A DNA stretch of 64,000 nucleotides from Planctomycetota bacterium (GCA_035384565.1 DAOOIT010000004.1:62001-126000); one strand, 5' to 3'; numbered from the stretch's first letter, positions 33,680-44,518 are shown. The notes: generated by a model from the letters alone, not told the origin. Numbers and translations: made by a program.

Positions 33680-33745
33680 CCGCCTGAAGGCGGGACGCCG
33701 AACGTCCGGGAGAGGCGTCCCCATGCGGAGCGTAGGGACGAGAAG
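33680..33745. repeat. Two short repeat motifs after the sulfatase gene
   Basis: CCGCCTGAAGGCGGG (33680-33694) is a palindrome that recurs at 37107-37121. CGGAGCGTAGGGACGAGAAG (33726-33745) belongs to the family that recurs at 45831-45909, 46841-46942 and 55740-55900. Confidence 0.65.
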
Positions 33746-33767
33746 AGGGACGGGAAGAGGCGGGGCC

Positions 33768-33954
33768 CCATACTGTATCAACTGTGTGGGGGAGAGTGAG
33801 CAAGTATGGACAAATGGGCGAGAACGGGCGATTCGAGAGGCTCCGGCCATACCGGTTCAGGCCGGAAGATGAGCAAGTATGGACGGATGGGCGAGAATAG
33901 GCGATTCAAAGGGCTCCGGTCGCGCCGGGCCGGTCCGCGGGATGAGCCGGTATG
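33768..33954 (-). repeat. Dispersed double-hairpin repeat, copy 2 (inverted, tandem)
   Basis: Two 73-bp units (33797-33869, 33870-33942) each start TGAGCAAGTATGGAC and contain ATGGGCGAGAA and GGCGATTC. A third partial unit starts TGAGCCGGTATG. The left arm of the outer hairpin (CCATACTGTATCA, 33768-33780) matches the stem allele of copy 3, while the right arm (33797-33809) matches copy 1, so this stem is mispaired. No gene is seen between the sulfatase stop and 34021. Confidence 0.8.
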
Positions 33955-34020
33955 AGGGGAGCCGCCGCGGGCATGAGCGTGAGGGGGAAACCAAAGGATC
34001 CCCTGCGTGCGGAAGAGGGC

Positions 34021-34503
34021 TCATTTCTTGCCGAGGAGAGCCTTGAGCTTGCCAAGAAGGCCCTCGGGCTTGGCCTTGGCCGCCTCGGCCTGGGCCTCGG
34101 GGGTCTCTTTGACCTCCACGTAGCCGAAGGTGAAGTCGGCAACGGCCTTGATGCCCTCGACGCGCGGGTCGTCGGTGAAATCCTTGAGTTGCTGGGGGGT
34201 CATCTTGTCGAGTTCGGCGGGGTGGACGTTGTGGAATCGGAGGACGCAGATGCGGTCGCCCTCGTGGAGGGGGTGGCGGCCCTTGATGCGGCGGAAGTTG
34301 ACGTAGGTGCCGCGGGCCGACACGTCCTCGACGTAGTACGACTGGGTGCCCGGGGCGCAGGCGATGCGGGCGTGGTGGCGTGAGACCACGTTGTTGTCCA
34401 CGTGGATGTTCGCGTCGGGGGCGCGGCCGAGAATGTTCTCGCGCCGCAGGACGATGTAGCGGGTGCGGTCAATGTTGTCGTGGACCTGTGCGACTTTGGG
34501 CAT
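34021..34503 (-). CDS. FHA-domain protein
   Basis: The 160-residue protein is mainly one FHA domain (about 15-95) with the conserved set LGRAPDANIHVDN, VSRHHARI and GTYVNFRRI, which reads phosphothreonine on partner proteins. The C-terminal tail is Lys/Ala-rich and ends LLGKLKALLGKK. GGAGG lies about 9 bases before ATG 34503. It is 19 bp downstream of the TPR gene and presumably translated from the same message. The kinase partner is not in the window. Confidence 0.9.
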   Translation of the reverse strand: MPKVAQVHDNIDRTRYIVLRRENILGRAPDANIHVDNNVVSRHHARIACAPGTQSYYVEDVSARGTYVNFRRIKGRHPLHEGDRICVLRFHNVHPAELDKMTPQQLKDFTDDPRVEGIKAVADFTFGYVEVKETPEAQAEAAKAKPEGLLGKLKALLGKK

Positions 34504-34522
34504 CCGTGGCGCCTCCTTTGTG

Positions 34523-36958
34523 TCACGGCCTGCTGGGCGAAGCGGGCTTGCGCGCCGCACGTTCGATCGCCAGGAGCTCGAGGCGGTGGCGCCAGGCGGG
34601 AAGCTCGGCCTGGCTGCCGCGTCGGTTGCTGAGGGCCTCGTTGAGGGAGCCTTCGACGCACTCGACGGCCCGCCGCTTCAGGTCGAGGGTCACGGCGAGC
34701 CGCCCGGTGGCGGTCGCCCGGTCGAGGTCGGCCACGGGATCGGCGGCCGGGCGCACATGGCGGATCTCCAGGCTCAGGCGCGCCTTGCCGTTGCGGACGC
34801 TCTCGAAAGCTACGCGGTCCACGCCCGGGCGGGTGGGGTCCACCGGCGGCGCGGGGCGCCAGGCCTGCCCGGGCCGCCGCAGGAGGGGCAGGGCCGGGCC
34901 GTGGAGGAACTGGACGAGCCAGGCCAACTGGGCGAGCTCGGGGGGCATGCCCTCGGGCGGCCTGTCCACCGCGGCGAGGCCGAAGTAGCCGGTGCTCAGG
35001 ACGCGGAGGCGGGCGCCGACGAAGCTGGCGCCGCCCTCGACGGGGCGGCCGGAGATGGCGGCGATGCCCACGGTGCCCTCGACGACATGGCCAGGGCGGA
35101 CGGCGGAGACCACGTAATCGAAGTCCACGCAGGCGAAGGCGCGGCCCGGCTGGCCGCCGTCGGTGGAGTAGCGGTAGCGGAGCACGTCGCCCGGCTCCAG
35201 CTTGGGCAGGAGCAGGTGGCCGGGGCCCGTGCCCGGGCCGGGGCTGTCGGGCAGGTCGTAGCTGGCAGGGTCGAGGGCCAACTGGCGGGCGAGCGCGTCG
35301 CAGGCGCCGGCATAGTCGCCGTTCCTCGCGCAGGCGGCGGCCAGGGCGCCGTGGTAGGCGGCGGTCTCGGGGCACCGCTCGATGGCGGCCCGGTAGCACG
35401 CAACGGCTCTCGGGTAGTTGCGCTCGGCGAGCGCGAGGTCGCCGAGCTGGGCCTGGAGGTCCGCCTCGGCGAGAGGGTGGCCCTGGGCCGAGGCGGCCTC
35501 GGCGAGGACGGCCCGGGCGTCGGCCGTGCGACCTGCGTCGCGGAGCGCGGCGGCGAGCTCGAGGCGCGCCGTGAGGCACGTGGGGAACCGCTCGATGCAG
35601 GCGCGCAGGCGCCGCTCGCGCTCGTCGAGGCCGGCATCGGGGGCGGCGTGCGCGGCGCAGCGTGCCGCGATAGCCTCGAGGGGCAGTTGGCCCGCGGCGA
35701 GGGCCTCGGCATCGGCCAGCAGCCAGAGGGTTTCGTGGGCGAGCCGACGGGAGGCGGCCCTCAAGAGGGCCAGCGCAGCGGCGGGCCGGCCGGCGAGCAG
35801 TTCGGCCTCGGCGGCTCGTCGGCGGAGGGCCGCGTCGGTGGGGCGGCTGGCCAGGGCCCCCGCGTAGATCTCCGCGGCCGGCGCGAACCGCCCCGCCGCG
35901 AAGAGGGAATCGGCCAGGGCGGATCGGATGACGAAGGACTCCGGCGCCAGCCCGTCGGCCTGCTGGAGGGGCGCCACGCGCGCCGCGGGGGGCAGGCGGC
36001 TCGCCTCCAGGAAGTGGCGGAAGGCCTCCGCGCCGAGGCGTCCGGCGGCCATCTCGGCCGCCGCCGCGCTCCAGGCCGTGGTGCCCAGGCGTCGGGCGGT
36101 GCGATGCCAGCCGCAGGCGAGGCAGCAGGCGGCCAGCCGGTCGCGCGCCTCGGGAGTGCGGGGGCCCTCGGGGTCGAGGGCAAGGACGCGCTCCAGCGAG
36201 GGAACGGCCTCGCGCCAGGCGGCGCGCGCCCACTGAAAGTCGGCCAGATGCCACCACAGGCGCGCGCTCGCGGGGCATCGGCGCACGGCCTCGGCCAGCG
36301 TCCGCTCCGCCTCGGCCGGCTCGTCGCGGCTCAGCAGGCACGCGAGCTCGAACCAGGCCGGCTCGAGGGCGCGGTCGAGCCGGAGCGCGCGGCGGCAGGC
36401 CTCGGCCGCGTCCCCCGGGCGGCCTGCGGCGGCCAGGGTGCGGGCCAGTTCCAGGTGGACCTCGGCCCGCTCGGGCTCCACGCTCGCCGCCATCTCCAGC
36501 GCGCGGCGCGAGGCGGCGAGATCGCGTGCGGCATCGGTGCGGTACAGGCGGCCCAGCTCGAGTTGCGCCGCGACGAGATCGGGGTCGAGCTCCACCGCCT
36601 TGCGGTAGCGCCGCAGCCGCGCCGCCGGGTCGTCCTCGGCATAGCCGGCGAGGAACTGGAGTTGCGCGTCCTCCGGCTCGGCGTTGACCTTGCGCTCGTA
36701 CTCCTTCTGGACCACGGCCCGGGCCGTGGGAGACCGCAGGCGGATGTAAAGCAGGTGGGCCTGGAGGCAGTGGGGATTGGTCTCGAGCAGGTCCCGGAGC
36801 TTGTCAATCGCGTCCTCGGGCCTGTCACGGTCGGCGAGGGCCTGGGCGCGAGCGAGCGCCCGCTCGACGCGGCGGGGCGACAGGCTCGCCGCCTGCACCG
36901 CCGCGGCCGCGAGAAGACTCCCCAGCGCCGCACGTGCCGCCCATGCTCGACTGCTCAC
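34523..36958 (-). CDS. Secreted tetratricopeptide-repeat protein
   Basis: The 811-residue protein starts at GTG 36958 with a signal peptide (SSRAWAARAALGSLLAAAAV). About 15 TPR-like helix pairs follow to residue 600, for example RRYRKAVELDPDLVAAQLEL and AVACYRAAIERCPETAAYHG. The C-terminal 200 residues are beta-rich (GDVLRYRYSTDGGQPGRAF) and unrecognised. In-frame codons upstream of 36958 run through repeat DNA and are not believed. It probably acts as a periplasmic scaffold. Confidence 0.8.
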   Translation of the reverse strand: MSSRAWAARAALGSLLAAAAVQAASLSPRRVERALARAQALADRDRPEDAIDKLRDLLETNPHCLQAHLLYIRLRSPTARAVVQKEYERKVNAEPEDAQLQFLAGYAEDDPAARLRRYRKAVELDPDLVAAQLELGRLYRTDAARDLAASRRALEMAASVEPERAEVHLELARTLAAAGRPGDAAEACRRALRLDRALEPAWFELACLLSRDEPAEAERTLAEAVRRCPASARLWWHLADFQWARAAWREAVPSLERVLALDPEGPRTPEARDRLAACCLACGWHRTARRLGTTAWSAAAAEMAAGRLGAEAFRHFLEASRLPPAARVAPLQQADGLAPESFVIRSALADSLFAAGRFAPAAEIYAGALASRPTDAALRRRAAEAELLAGRPAAALALLRAASRRLAHETLWLLADAEALAAGQLPLEAIAARCAAHAAPDAGLDERERRLRACIERFPTCLTARLELAAALRDAGRTADARAVLAEAASAQGHPLAEADLQAQLGDLALAERNYPRAVACYRAAIERCPETAAYHGALAAACARNGDYAGACDALARQLALDPASYDLPDSPGPGTGPGHLLLPKLEPGDVLRYRYSTDGGQPGRAFACVDFDYVVSAVRPGHVVEGTVGIAAISGRPVEGGASFVGARLRVLSTGYFGLAAVDRPPEGMPPELAQLAWLVQFLHGPALPLLRRPGQAWRPAPPVDPTRPGVDRVAFESVRNGKARLSLEIRHVRPAADPVADLDRATATGRLAVTLDLKRRAVECVEGSLNEALSNRRGSQAELPAWRHRLELLAIERAARKPASPSRP

Positions 36959-37106
36959 GATGGTGTGGCCATCCTTACCTGTCGGGGGCCGACGGAGTAT
37001 TGCATAACAGGGTGGCTTGGGCAAGAGCCTCCCGGTACGAGAAATCCGGCCGCCAGGCGCACCCGCGAGCGCCGTGCACCAAACGGGGGATGCTTGCTTT
37101 GGGAGT

Positions 37107-37121
37107 CCCGCCTTCAGGCGG
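37107..37121. repeat. CCCGCCTTCAGGCGG palindrome in the TPR/GH123 gap
   Basis: The palindrome matches 33680-33694. The 400-bp gap 36959-37363 otherwise shows only a weak promoter-like pair facing left (TTGTGA, 17 bp, TTATAT near 37213-37241), which might serve the TPR gene. Confidence 0.5.
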
Positions 37122-37363
37122 CGTTGCCGCTCTGCAAGGCACAACGCCGAATCCCCGAAAGGTGCCTACAGCCTGTCTCAGAGTAAGGGTCGCTCGAGAA
37201 GCCAGTAGCGTATATAAAACGGGTGCGAGCGTACTCACAATAGGGGCATAGTCATCTGCGGCAGCGCGGGCTGGGGATCCGTGACCTCTTTGGCGTCGGC
37301 ACCCCATGCGCGGGTGCTCTGCTGGCGATGGGCCGGGGGAGAGGTCGCCCCCTCTTCTCGCTG

Positions 37364-39913
37364 TCACTCGTCCAGGGCGGCGAGCAAGTCCAGAACCTCA
37401 AGCCGCACTCGGTCAACGAGGGTGCGGTCCTTGGGCTCGTCCCAACGGAAGTCGGCCGCGCCGTCGGCCTTCAGGACGCGGTCAGGGGCCTCGGCCAGCA
37501 GTCTCCTGGCCTCGGGGAGGCGGGGGTGGTCGGGGCGGGCGCGCTCCAGTTCGTGGATGCGGGCGCGAAGGAGGGCGAGGTACTCGAAGTCCTGGACCCC
37601 CTCGCGGATGGCTTCGAGGTACTTAGCGGAGGTGACTGAGGTGTCATCGAGGTAGAGGGGGCAGTAGGGGCCATTGCCCTTGGCGATGTATTCGTTCCAG
37701 CAGGAGGCGCCGCCGTTGTCGCCGAAGGCCCAGAAGCCGGCCCAACCGCCGCCGATGGCGAAGACGTGCCACTGCTGGAGGAGGTAGTAGGAATAGGGGT
37801 CGAAGGTGCGGGCAGGGCCGGAGCAGGAGTAGAAGCCGAGTTGGCGGCCCGCCTGACGCTGGTCGAGGAAGAGGCGGCGATAGGCGTCGTCCTTCTCGAG
37901 CCAGGCCGCGCGGTTGGGCACCAGCACGTCCACGGCGCCCAGCATCTCGCGGCAGGTCTCGAGTTCCTGGGGCACGGCGTCCACCCACACGAGCACCTGG
38001 GGCTCGGCGGCCTTGATCGCCTTGGTCCAGGCCACGGTGGCGTCGTATTGGTCCTTGCGGTTGGGCTCGTCCACGAGCAGGAGGCCGAGTTGGCTGGGCT
38101 GGAGGCCCAGGCCGCGCAGGTGGCCGGCCCAGAAGCGGATCCAGGCGCCGACCTTTCGGTTGAAGAGCGGGGTGCCGGCCTCGGAACCCGCGAAGGCGCT
38201 GCGCACACTGCCGTAGTCGCCGACGGCGACGAAGACCATGTACTGGCGGGCGCCCGGCCACAGCTTGAGCCAGGCGTCGAAGTTCCGGGTGTCGGGCGGC
38301 TCTGCGAGTTCGCCGTCGGCGTCGTACCGGCCGTCGGGCAGCGCGCGGCGCGTGGCCCAGGGGGCATTCACGTGGTGCTCGCGGAGGAGTTTCACCAGGG
38401 CCTCGCGGTTCTGCGGCGTGACGCCGTACATCCGCTCCTCGTTCGTGTACTCCCAGCCGCCGAGGCGCAGGGTCGTCTGGTCGGGGAAGCGCAGCGGGGC
38501 GACGCGCAGCGTGAGCGGCACCAACGGATGAGTGTCCACGCGCACACGGGCCCGGTACGTGCCGGGGCGAACGTCCGTTGGATGGAAGGAGAACCAGACC
38601 TGCCGCGTCATGCCGGAGGGCACGGCGACGACCCAGGCGTCGCCGTCGCGGCGGGCGAGGGGGAGCGCGGCGGCCACCGAGGTGAAGTGGCGGGTGCCGA
38701 CGTGCTGGACCTCGTGGACGCTGACGTAGGGGGGATTCGTGCCTCCGGGAAGGCCGTCCACCCACAGGCGCACCGGGCGGTCGGCGTCGGAGGCGTTGGT
38801 GAGGTTGAGCACGTCGGCGCGCCATTCGTGGCTCATCAGGGCGACGGCCAGCTCGGGGGCCGGCGCGTCTTTCGCCGGCTCGGTGGAGGGGTCGAGTGGG
38901 TCCCAGCGATGGGACTTCCAGACGCGAAGGTCGGGCTTGCCCTGGGCGCGCCAGGCGGCGGCCTGGAGGCGGAAGAGGTCGCGCTCCAGATCGGTCATCG
39001 GCAGGACGGCGCGGAAGCCCTCGGGCGAGACGAGGGGCATCGCGGCGATGCGCTGCTCGAGCTCCTGCGCCGTCTTGCCCAGCGGCGCCTTGTCCGCGGC
39101 CGGGGTGTCGGGCGACTCGATGGCCTCGCGTGCGGCGGCCAGGTCGCGGCGGAGCTGGGCCTTGAGCAGGCGGGTGAGCTGGAGGGTGTCCATGAACTGC
39201 GGCACGTTGAGAATGGGCTCGCTGCGGCGCGGCTCCACGGCGGGCGTAGGGTCGCCCTCGAACACCTCGATCTCATCTACGAAGAGATAGGGGCCGGCGG
39301 GCACGCAGGCGAACTGGACGTAGCGGCCGCTCGTCGCCAGCTTGCTCGTGCGGAAGACGTGGACGGCGTGTTTGCCCATCGGCGGGGGCGGGCCGGTCTC
39401 CGAGAGTTCCACGAGATCGCCAGCCAGGTACCATTCTTTTCCGTCGCGGCTTGTGAAGACGCACAGCGCGGCGGGCCACTGGACGCCGGCGACGCCGGCC
39501 GCCGTGCGGAACGCCGCGCCGCCGAGGGCGTACGTCTGGCCGAGGTCAACCGTGATGAACGCCGGCGCCCCGCCCTGCCAGCCGACCGTGGACTTCTGGG
39601 TCCAGAAGTAGCCCTCGGTCTTCACGCCGTCGGTGAGTTGCGTCGGGTCGTCGGGGTCGGTGCAGTGGGCGTAGTTGGGCCGCGGGCGGAGCGTGCAGGG
39701 CCGGCCGCGGGCGAGGTTGCGCTCCTCGCCGAATCCGCACGCGGCGAGCAGGGTTCCCAGGCAGCACACCAGGATTGCCGGCCGCGGCGCCGGCAACAGG
39801 CGGTGCGGTTCCCGCGGGCGGGGTGTCGGTGCCCCGCGAGGCGCGGGGGCCCCGCCCATGACGGCAGGGAATCGCAGCGCGCGATCCAGGCGGGTGGTCG
39901 CCGGTCCCATCAT
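37364..39913 (-). CDS. GH123-like lipoprotein with discoidin-type domain
   Basis: The 849-residue protein has a lipobox LLAAC (Cys59) after an unusually long N-region that includes repeat-derived GGAPAPRGAPTPRPREP. Residues about 65-215 form an F5/8-type (CBM32) domain (FITVDLGQTYALGGAAFR, GRYVQFACVP). The catalytic part resembles GH123/DUF4091: a beta-sandwich (THPLVPLTLRVAPLRFPDQ), then a barrel with LLLVDEPNRKD, where the Asp-Glu pair fits the GH123 active site. GH123 enzymes remove N-acetylgalactosamine; the substrate here is not certain. The ATG follows GGAGG. Confidence 0.8.
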   Translation of the reverse strand: MMGPATTRLDRALRFPAVMGGAPAPRGAPTPRPREPHRLLPAPRPAILVCCLGTLLAACGFGEERNLARGRPCTLRPRPNYAHCTDPDDPTQLTDGVKTEGYFWTQKSTVGWQGGAPAFITVDLGQTYALGGAAFRTAAGVAGVQWPAALCVFTSRDGKEWYLAGDLVELSETGPPPPMGKHAVHVFRTSKLATSGRYVQFACVPAGPYLFVDEIEVFEGDPTPAVEPRRSEPILNVPQFMDTLQLTRLLKAQLRRDLAAAREAIESPDTPAADKAPLGKTAQELEQRIAAMPLVSPEGFRAVLPMTDLERDLFRLQAAAWRAQGKPDLRVWKSHRWDPLDPSTEPAKDAPAPELAVALMSHEWRADVLNLTNASDADRPVRLWVDGLPGGTNPPYVSVHEVQHVGTRHFTSVAAALPLARRDGDAWVVAVPSGMTRQVWFSFHPTDVRPGTYRARVRVDTHPLVPLTLRVAPLRFPDQTTLRLGGWEYTNEERMYGVTPQNREALVKLLREHHVNAPWATRRALPDGRYDADGELAEPPDTRNFDAWLKLWPGARQYMVFVAVGDYGSVRSAFAGSEAGTPLFNRKVGAWIRFWAGHLRGLGLQPSQLGLLLVDEPNRKDQYDATVAWTKAIKAAEPQVLVWVDAVPQELETCREMLGAVDVLVPNRAAWLEKDDAYRRLFLDQRQAGRQLGFYSCSGPARTFDPYSYYLLQQWHVFAIGGGWAGFWAFGDNGGASCWNEYIAKGNGPYCPLYLDDTSVTSAKYLEAIREGVQDFEYLALLRARIHELERARPDHPRLPEARRLLAEAPDRVLKADGAADFRWDEPKDRTLVDRVRLEVLDLLAALDE
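39827..39858. repeat. In-frame palindrome near the start of the GH123-like gene
   Basis: GGGCGGGGTGTCGGTGCCCC is followed by CGCGGGGGCCCCGCCC. It is translated within the export region as GGAPAPRGAPTPRP, close in style to the peptides from 22083 and 26053, and lengthens the signal peptide N-region. Confidence 0.6.
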
Positions 39914-39944
39914 CGGGCGCCTCCTCGCTGGGCTCCCCGCGAGC

Positions 39945-39973
39945 AGTATAGCAGGGCCGGGCGCGGCTGTCAC
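39945..39973 (-). promoter_or_regulatory. Promoter of the GH123-like gene
   Basis: Minus strand GTGACA (39973-39968), 17 bp, TATACT (39950-39945), a short leader of about 25-30 bases to the ATG. It is back-to-back with the lysS promoter. Confidence 0.65.
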
Positions 39974-39987
39974 GCGGGCATCCGCGC

Positions 39988-40015
39988 TTGACGGGTCCGC
40001 GCGGGTCGCTAGAAT
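39988..40015 (+). promoter_or_regulatory. Promoter of lysS
   Basis: TTGACG (39988-39993), 16 bp, TAGAAT (40010-40015); initiation near 40022, about 44 bp before the ATG at 40066. Confidence 0.7.
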
Positions 40016-40065
40016 AATGGGTCTGGGAGAGAGGAGCCGTTCGCCGTATCTGATTGGGGGCTTCG

Positions 40066-41519
<1,454 letters not shown>

Positions 41520-41538
<19 letters not shown>

Positions 41539-41625
41539 TCCGTAGTCCGTAACCAGAGAAGGCCAGAGGAGTGTCCCTCTTCCGCTTCCTCCTGTTGCGG
41601 ATCACGGAGTGCGGATCACGGACTC
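41520..41625. repeat. CGTAATCCGTAGTCCG short repeat cluster
   Basis: GCGCAATCCGTAATCCGTAG and GCGGATCACGGAGTGCGGAT face each other across the lysS-nadB gap. Related to 25045-25170. It overlaps the lysS stop. Confidence 0.6.
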
Positions 41626-41629
41626 GCCC

Positions 41630-43246
41630 ATGAAGAAACACATCGAACCCCGCCGCTATCTGCTCCACTTCAGCAGCCACGAGCTGCCGCAGCGGTTCGC
41701 GGACGTGCTGGTGATCGGCAGCGGCGTGGCGGGCCTGAGCGCGGCCATCGCCGCGGCCCGGCACGCCGACGTGCTGCTGGTGAGCAAGGACGAGCTGCGC
41801 GAGAGCAACACCCAGTACGCCCAGGGCGGCGTGGCCGCCGTGTGGGCCGAGGCCGACAGCTTCGCCGCCCACGTGGCCGACACGCTCACCGTGGGTCAGG
41901 GCCTCTGCGACGCCGCCGTGGTCGAGAGCATCGTGCGCGACGGCCCCGCGCGGCTCCGCGACCTCATCGCCGCCGGCGCCCGATTCGACCGGGACGGAGC
42001 GGCCTACAACCTCACGCGCGAGGGCGGGCACTCGCACGCCCGCATCCTGCACGCGCAGGGCGACGCCACGGGCGCCGAGATCGAGCGCACGCTGCTCCTC
42101 CAGGCGGCGGCCTCTCCCCGCCTCCGCAGCCTCGACCACACCTACGTGGTGGACCTGCTCACCGACGCCGGCGAGTGCGTGGGCGCGCTGCTTTCGAGCC
42201 AGACCCAGGGCCTCACCATCGTGTGGGCCAAGCACACCATTCTCGCCAGCGGCGGCCTCGGCCAGCTCTACCGCGAGACCACCAACCCCGAGGTCGCCAC
42301 CGGCGACGGCATCGCCATGGCCTACCGCGCCGGCGCCGTGCTCCAGGACATGGAGTTCGTGCAGTTCCACCCCACGACCCTCTACATCGCGGGCGCCTCG
42401 CGCTGCCTCGTCTCCGAGACGCTGCGCGGCGAGGGCGCGCGCCTGCTCAACAGCCGCGGCGAGCGCTTCATGCCCCGCTACCACCCCGACGCCGAGCTGG
42501 CCCCGCGCGACGTCGTGTCGCGCGCCATCCTGGCCGAGATGCGCGCCACGGGCGCCACCCACGTGCGGCTCGACCTGCGCCACTTCGACGCCGCCCGCGC
42601 CCGCGAGCGCTTTCCCAGCATCGCCCGGGTGTGCGAGCAGTTCGACCTCAACCTCGCCGAGGACCTGATCCCCGTGCGCCCCAGCGCCCACTACATGATC
42701 GGCGGCGTGCGCGTGGGCGCCGACGCGCGCACCTCGCTGCCGCGCCTGTGGGCCTGCGGCGAGTGCGCCTCGTCCGGCCTCCACGGCGCCAACCGCCTCG
42801 GCAGCAACTCGCTGCTCGAGGGCCTCGTGCTCGGCCACCGCGCCGGCGACGACGCGGGCCGCCGCGCCGCCGCCCAGGCCGGCGACCTGGCGCCCCGCGC
42901 CATCCGCGCCGAGGCCCGCTCCCCGCACGAAGACCGCCTCGACCTCCGCGACGTGGCCAACTCCCTCAAGAGCCTCATGTGGCGCCACGCCGGCATCGAG
43001 CGCTGCGAAGACCTGCTCCGCGAGGCCGAGGAGAGCATTGACTTCTGGTGCCGCTACGTGATGGACAAGGAGTTCCACTTCCGCAGCGGCTGGGAGGTCC
43101 AGAACATGCTCACCCTCGCCAAGATCATCACCGTGGCCGCGCGCGCCCGCACCGAGTCGCGCGGCGTCCACTACCGCAGCGACTACCCGCAGACCGACGA
43201 CGCGCAGTGGAAGAAGCACACCACGTTCCAGCGCCCCCCCGAGTGA
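41630..43246 (+). CDS. nadB: L-aspartate oxidase
   Basis: The 538-residue flavoprotein starts its FAD fold with VLVIGSGVAGLSAAIAAA, then shows ESNTQYAQGGVAAV, MEFVQFHPTTLY and GGVRVGADARTSLPRLWACG. It oxidises aspartate to iminoaspartate, the first step to quinolinate and NAD. NadA and NadC are not in the window. ATG 41630 gives the usual length; upstream in-frame codons lie in the repeat. It may be co-transcribed from lysS. Confidence 0.95.
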   Translation: MKKHIEPRRYLLHFSSHELPQRFADVLVIGSGVAGLSAAIAAARHADVLLVSKDELRESNTQYAQGGVAAVWAEADSFAAHVADTLTVGQGLCDAAVVESIVRDGPARLRDLIAAGARFDRDGAAYNLTREGGHSHARILHAQGDATGAEIERTLLLQAAASPRLRSLDHTYVVDLLTDAGECVGALLSSQTQGLTIVWAKHTILASGGLGQLYRETTNPEVATGDGIAMAYRAGAVLQDMEFVQFHPTTLYIAGASRCLVSETLRGEGARLLNSRGERFMPRYHPDAELAPRDVVSRAILAEMRATGATHVRLDLRHFDAARARERFPSIARVCEQFDLNLAEDLIPVRPSAHYMIGGVRVGADARTSLPRLWACGECASSGLHGANRLGSNSLLEGLVLGHRAGDDAGRRAAAQAGDLAPRAIRAEARSPHEDRLDLRDVANSLKSLMWRHAGIERCEDLLREAEESIDFWCRYVMDKEFHFRSGWEVQNMLTLAKIITVAARARTESRGVHYRSDYPQTDDAQWKKHTTFQRPPE

Positions 43247-43277
43247 GCCGGGGCGCCCCCGTTGAGGAGAGCGCATC

Positions 43278-43916
43278 GTGTACCGCACCGGGCCGCTTGA
43301 GAAGTACGTGGCCGACGCCGCGGCCGGCCTCCCCGCCCCCGGCGGCGGCAGCGTGAGCGCCCTGGCCGGCGCCCTCGGCGCCGCCATGGCCGCCATGGCC
43401 GCCCACTTCACCGTCGGCAGGAAGAAGTTCGCCGCCGTCGAGCCCGAGGTCCGGCCCATCCTCCAGCAATGCGAGGCCGGATGCCGCCGCCTCGTCGAGC
43501 TGATGGACCGCGACGTGGAGGCCTACGGCACCGTGAGCGCCGCCTACGGCCTGCCCCGCGACACCGACGAGCAGAAGGCCGCGCGCACCGCCGCCATCCA
43601 GAACGCCCTCCAGGTGGCCATGGCCGAGCCGCTCGCCACCTTCCGCCAGTGCCGCGACCTCCTCCGCCTGCTCGACCGCCTCGTCGAGACGGCCAACCCG
43701 AACCTCATCAGCGACGTGGGCGTGGCCGCCATCCTCCTCGAGGCCGCCCTGCGCGGCGCCAAGATCAACGTCGAGATCAACCTCGCCGCGCTCAAGGACC
43801 AGGGCCTCGTGGCCCAGACCCGGCAGGAGATTGACCAGGGCGCCGCCGAGGCCGCGAGCGCCGCCGCCAGCGTGCTCCAGCGCGTCTACCAGAAAATGGG
43901 CTGGCCGCCGGCCTGA
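43278..43916 (+). CDS. Formiminotransferase-cyclodeaminase-like folate enzyme
   Basis: The 212-residue helical protein has the PAPGGGSVSALAGALGAAM motif and NPNLISDVGVAA, both typical of the cyclodeaminase domain and of the stand-alone bacterial methenyl-THF cyclohydrolase FchA. It probably interconverts one-carbon folates. The GTG start has GAGGAG 8 bases upstream. It is 31 bp after nadB in the same operon. Confidence 0.88.
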   Translation: MYRTGPLEKYVADAAAGLPAPGGGSVSALAGALGAAMAAMAAHFTVGRKKFAAVEPEVRPILQQCEAGCRRLVELMDRDVEAYGTVSAAYGLPRDTDEQKAARTAAIQNALQVAMAEPLATFRQCRDLLRLLDRLVETANPNLISDVGVAAILLEAALRGAKINVEINLAALKDQGLVAQTRQEIDQGAAEAASAAASVLQRVYQKMGWPPA

Positions 43917-43950
43917 CCGCGCCCGCGGAGCAGAAGGGAACCGCACGACC

Positions 43951-44439
43951 GTGGAATGGAACGTCGCCAAGCCCCAGCGCGTGTGCCCCTGCGGCCGCGA
44001 GCTGGCCGAGAACGAAACCTACTACGCCGCCCTCTACGAGCAGGGCGACGACTTCGTGCGCAAGGACTACTGCCTGCCCTGCTGGGAGAAGGCCCAGGCC
44101 GAGGGTGGCATCTTCTCCTTCTGGAAGACCACCGTGCCCGTCAAGGAGCAGAAGCGGCGCCTTTTCGCCGACGACGAGGTGCTGCTCGACTTCTTCTTCC
44201 GCCTCGAGCACGCCCAGGAGGAGCAGAAGCGCCAGTTCTTCTACCTGCTCGGCCTGATCCTCATGCGCAAGAAGCTCCTCAAGTTCGACGACCTCGAGCG
44301 CGCCGACGGCCAGGAGTTCCTCCTCCTCCGCTACGCGCGCGAGGACCGCGTCGTGCGCGTGCCCAATCCCAGGCTCACCGAAGAACAAATCGAGGCCCTC
44401 AAAGGCCAGCTCTCCGAAATCCTTGACTTTCAGGTCTGA
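43951..44439 (+). CDS. Unknown zinc-binding-type cytoplasmic protein
   Basis: The 162-residue protein has two Cys pairs, CPCG (12-15) and CLPC (about 42-45), suggesting one zinc site, then a charged helical part (LDFFFRLEHAQEEQKRQFF) and a small C-terminal domain. The start is GTG 43951 with a purine-rich stretch upstream. No family is recognised with confidence. It is 34 bp after the cyclodeaminase-like gene and is followed by another small gene. Confidence 0.75.
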   Translation: MEWNVAKPQRVCPCGRELAENETYYAALYEQGDDFVRKDYCLPCWEKAQAEGGIFSFWKTTVPVKEQKRRLFADDEVLLDFFFRLEHAQEEQKRQFFYLLGLILMRKKLLKFDDLERADGQEFLLLRYAREDRVVRVPNPRLTEEQIEALKGQLSEILDFQV

Positions 44440-44518
44440 CCCCGCTACCCTGGTGCCCATTGGCTCTTCCATCGCGCAGATTCGCGCGATTCGCGGTCCA
44501 ACACTCTGGAGGCCCCCA

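Noticed and set aside
28452..33803. Very long minus-strand open frame of over 1700 codons
   Set aside because: It runs opposite four convincing plus-strand genes with promoters, ribosome sites and catalytic motifs; the length is a by-product of codon bias.
33797..33954. Possible two-repeat CRISPR
   Set aside because: The 73-bp period is similar along its whole length rather than alternating repeat and spacer.
36959..37144. Upstream extension of the TPR protein
   Set aside because: The extra codons run through the CCGCCTTCAGGCGG repeat and precede a good signal peptide starting at GTG 36958.
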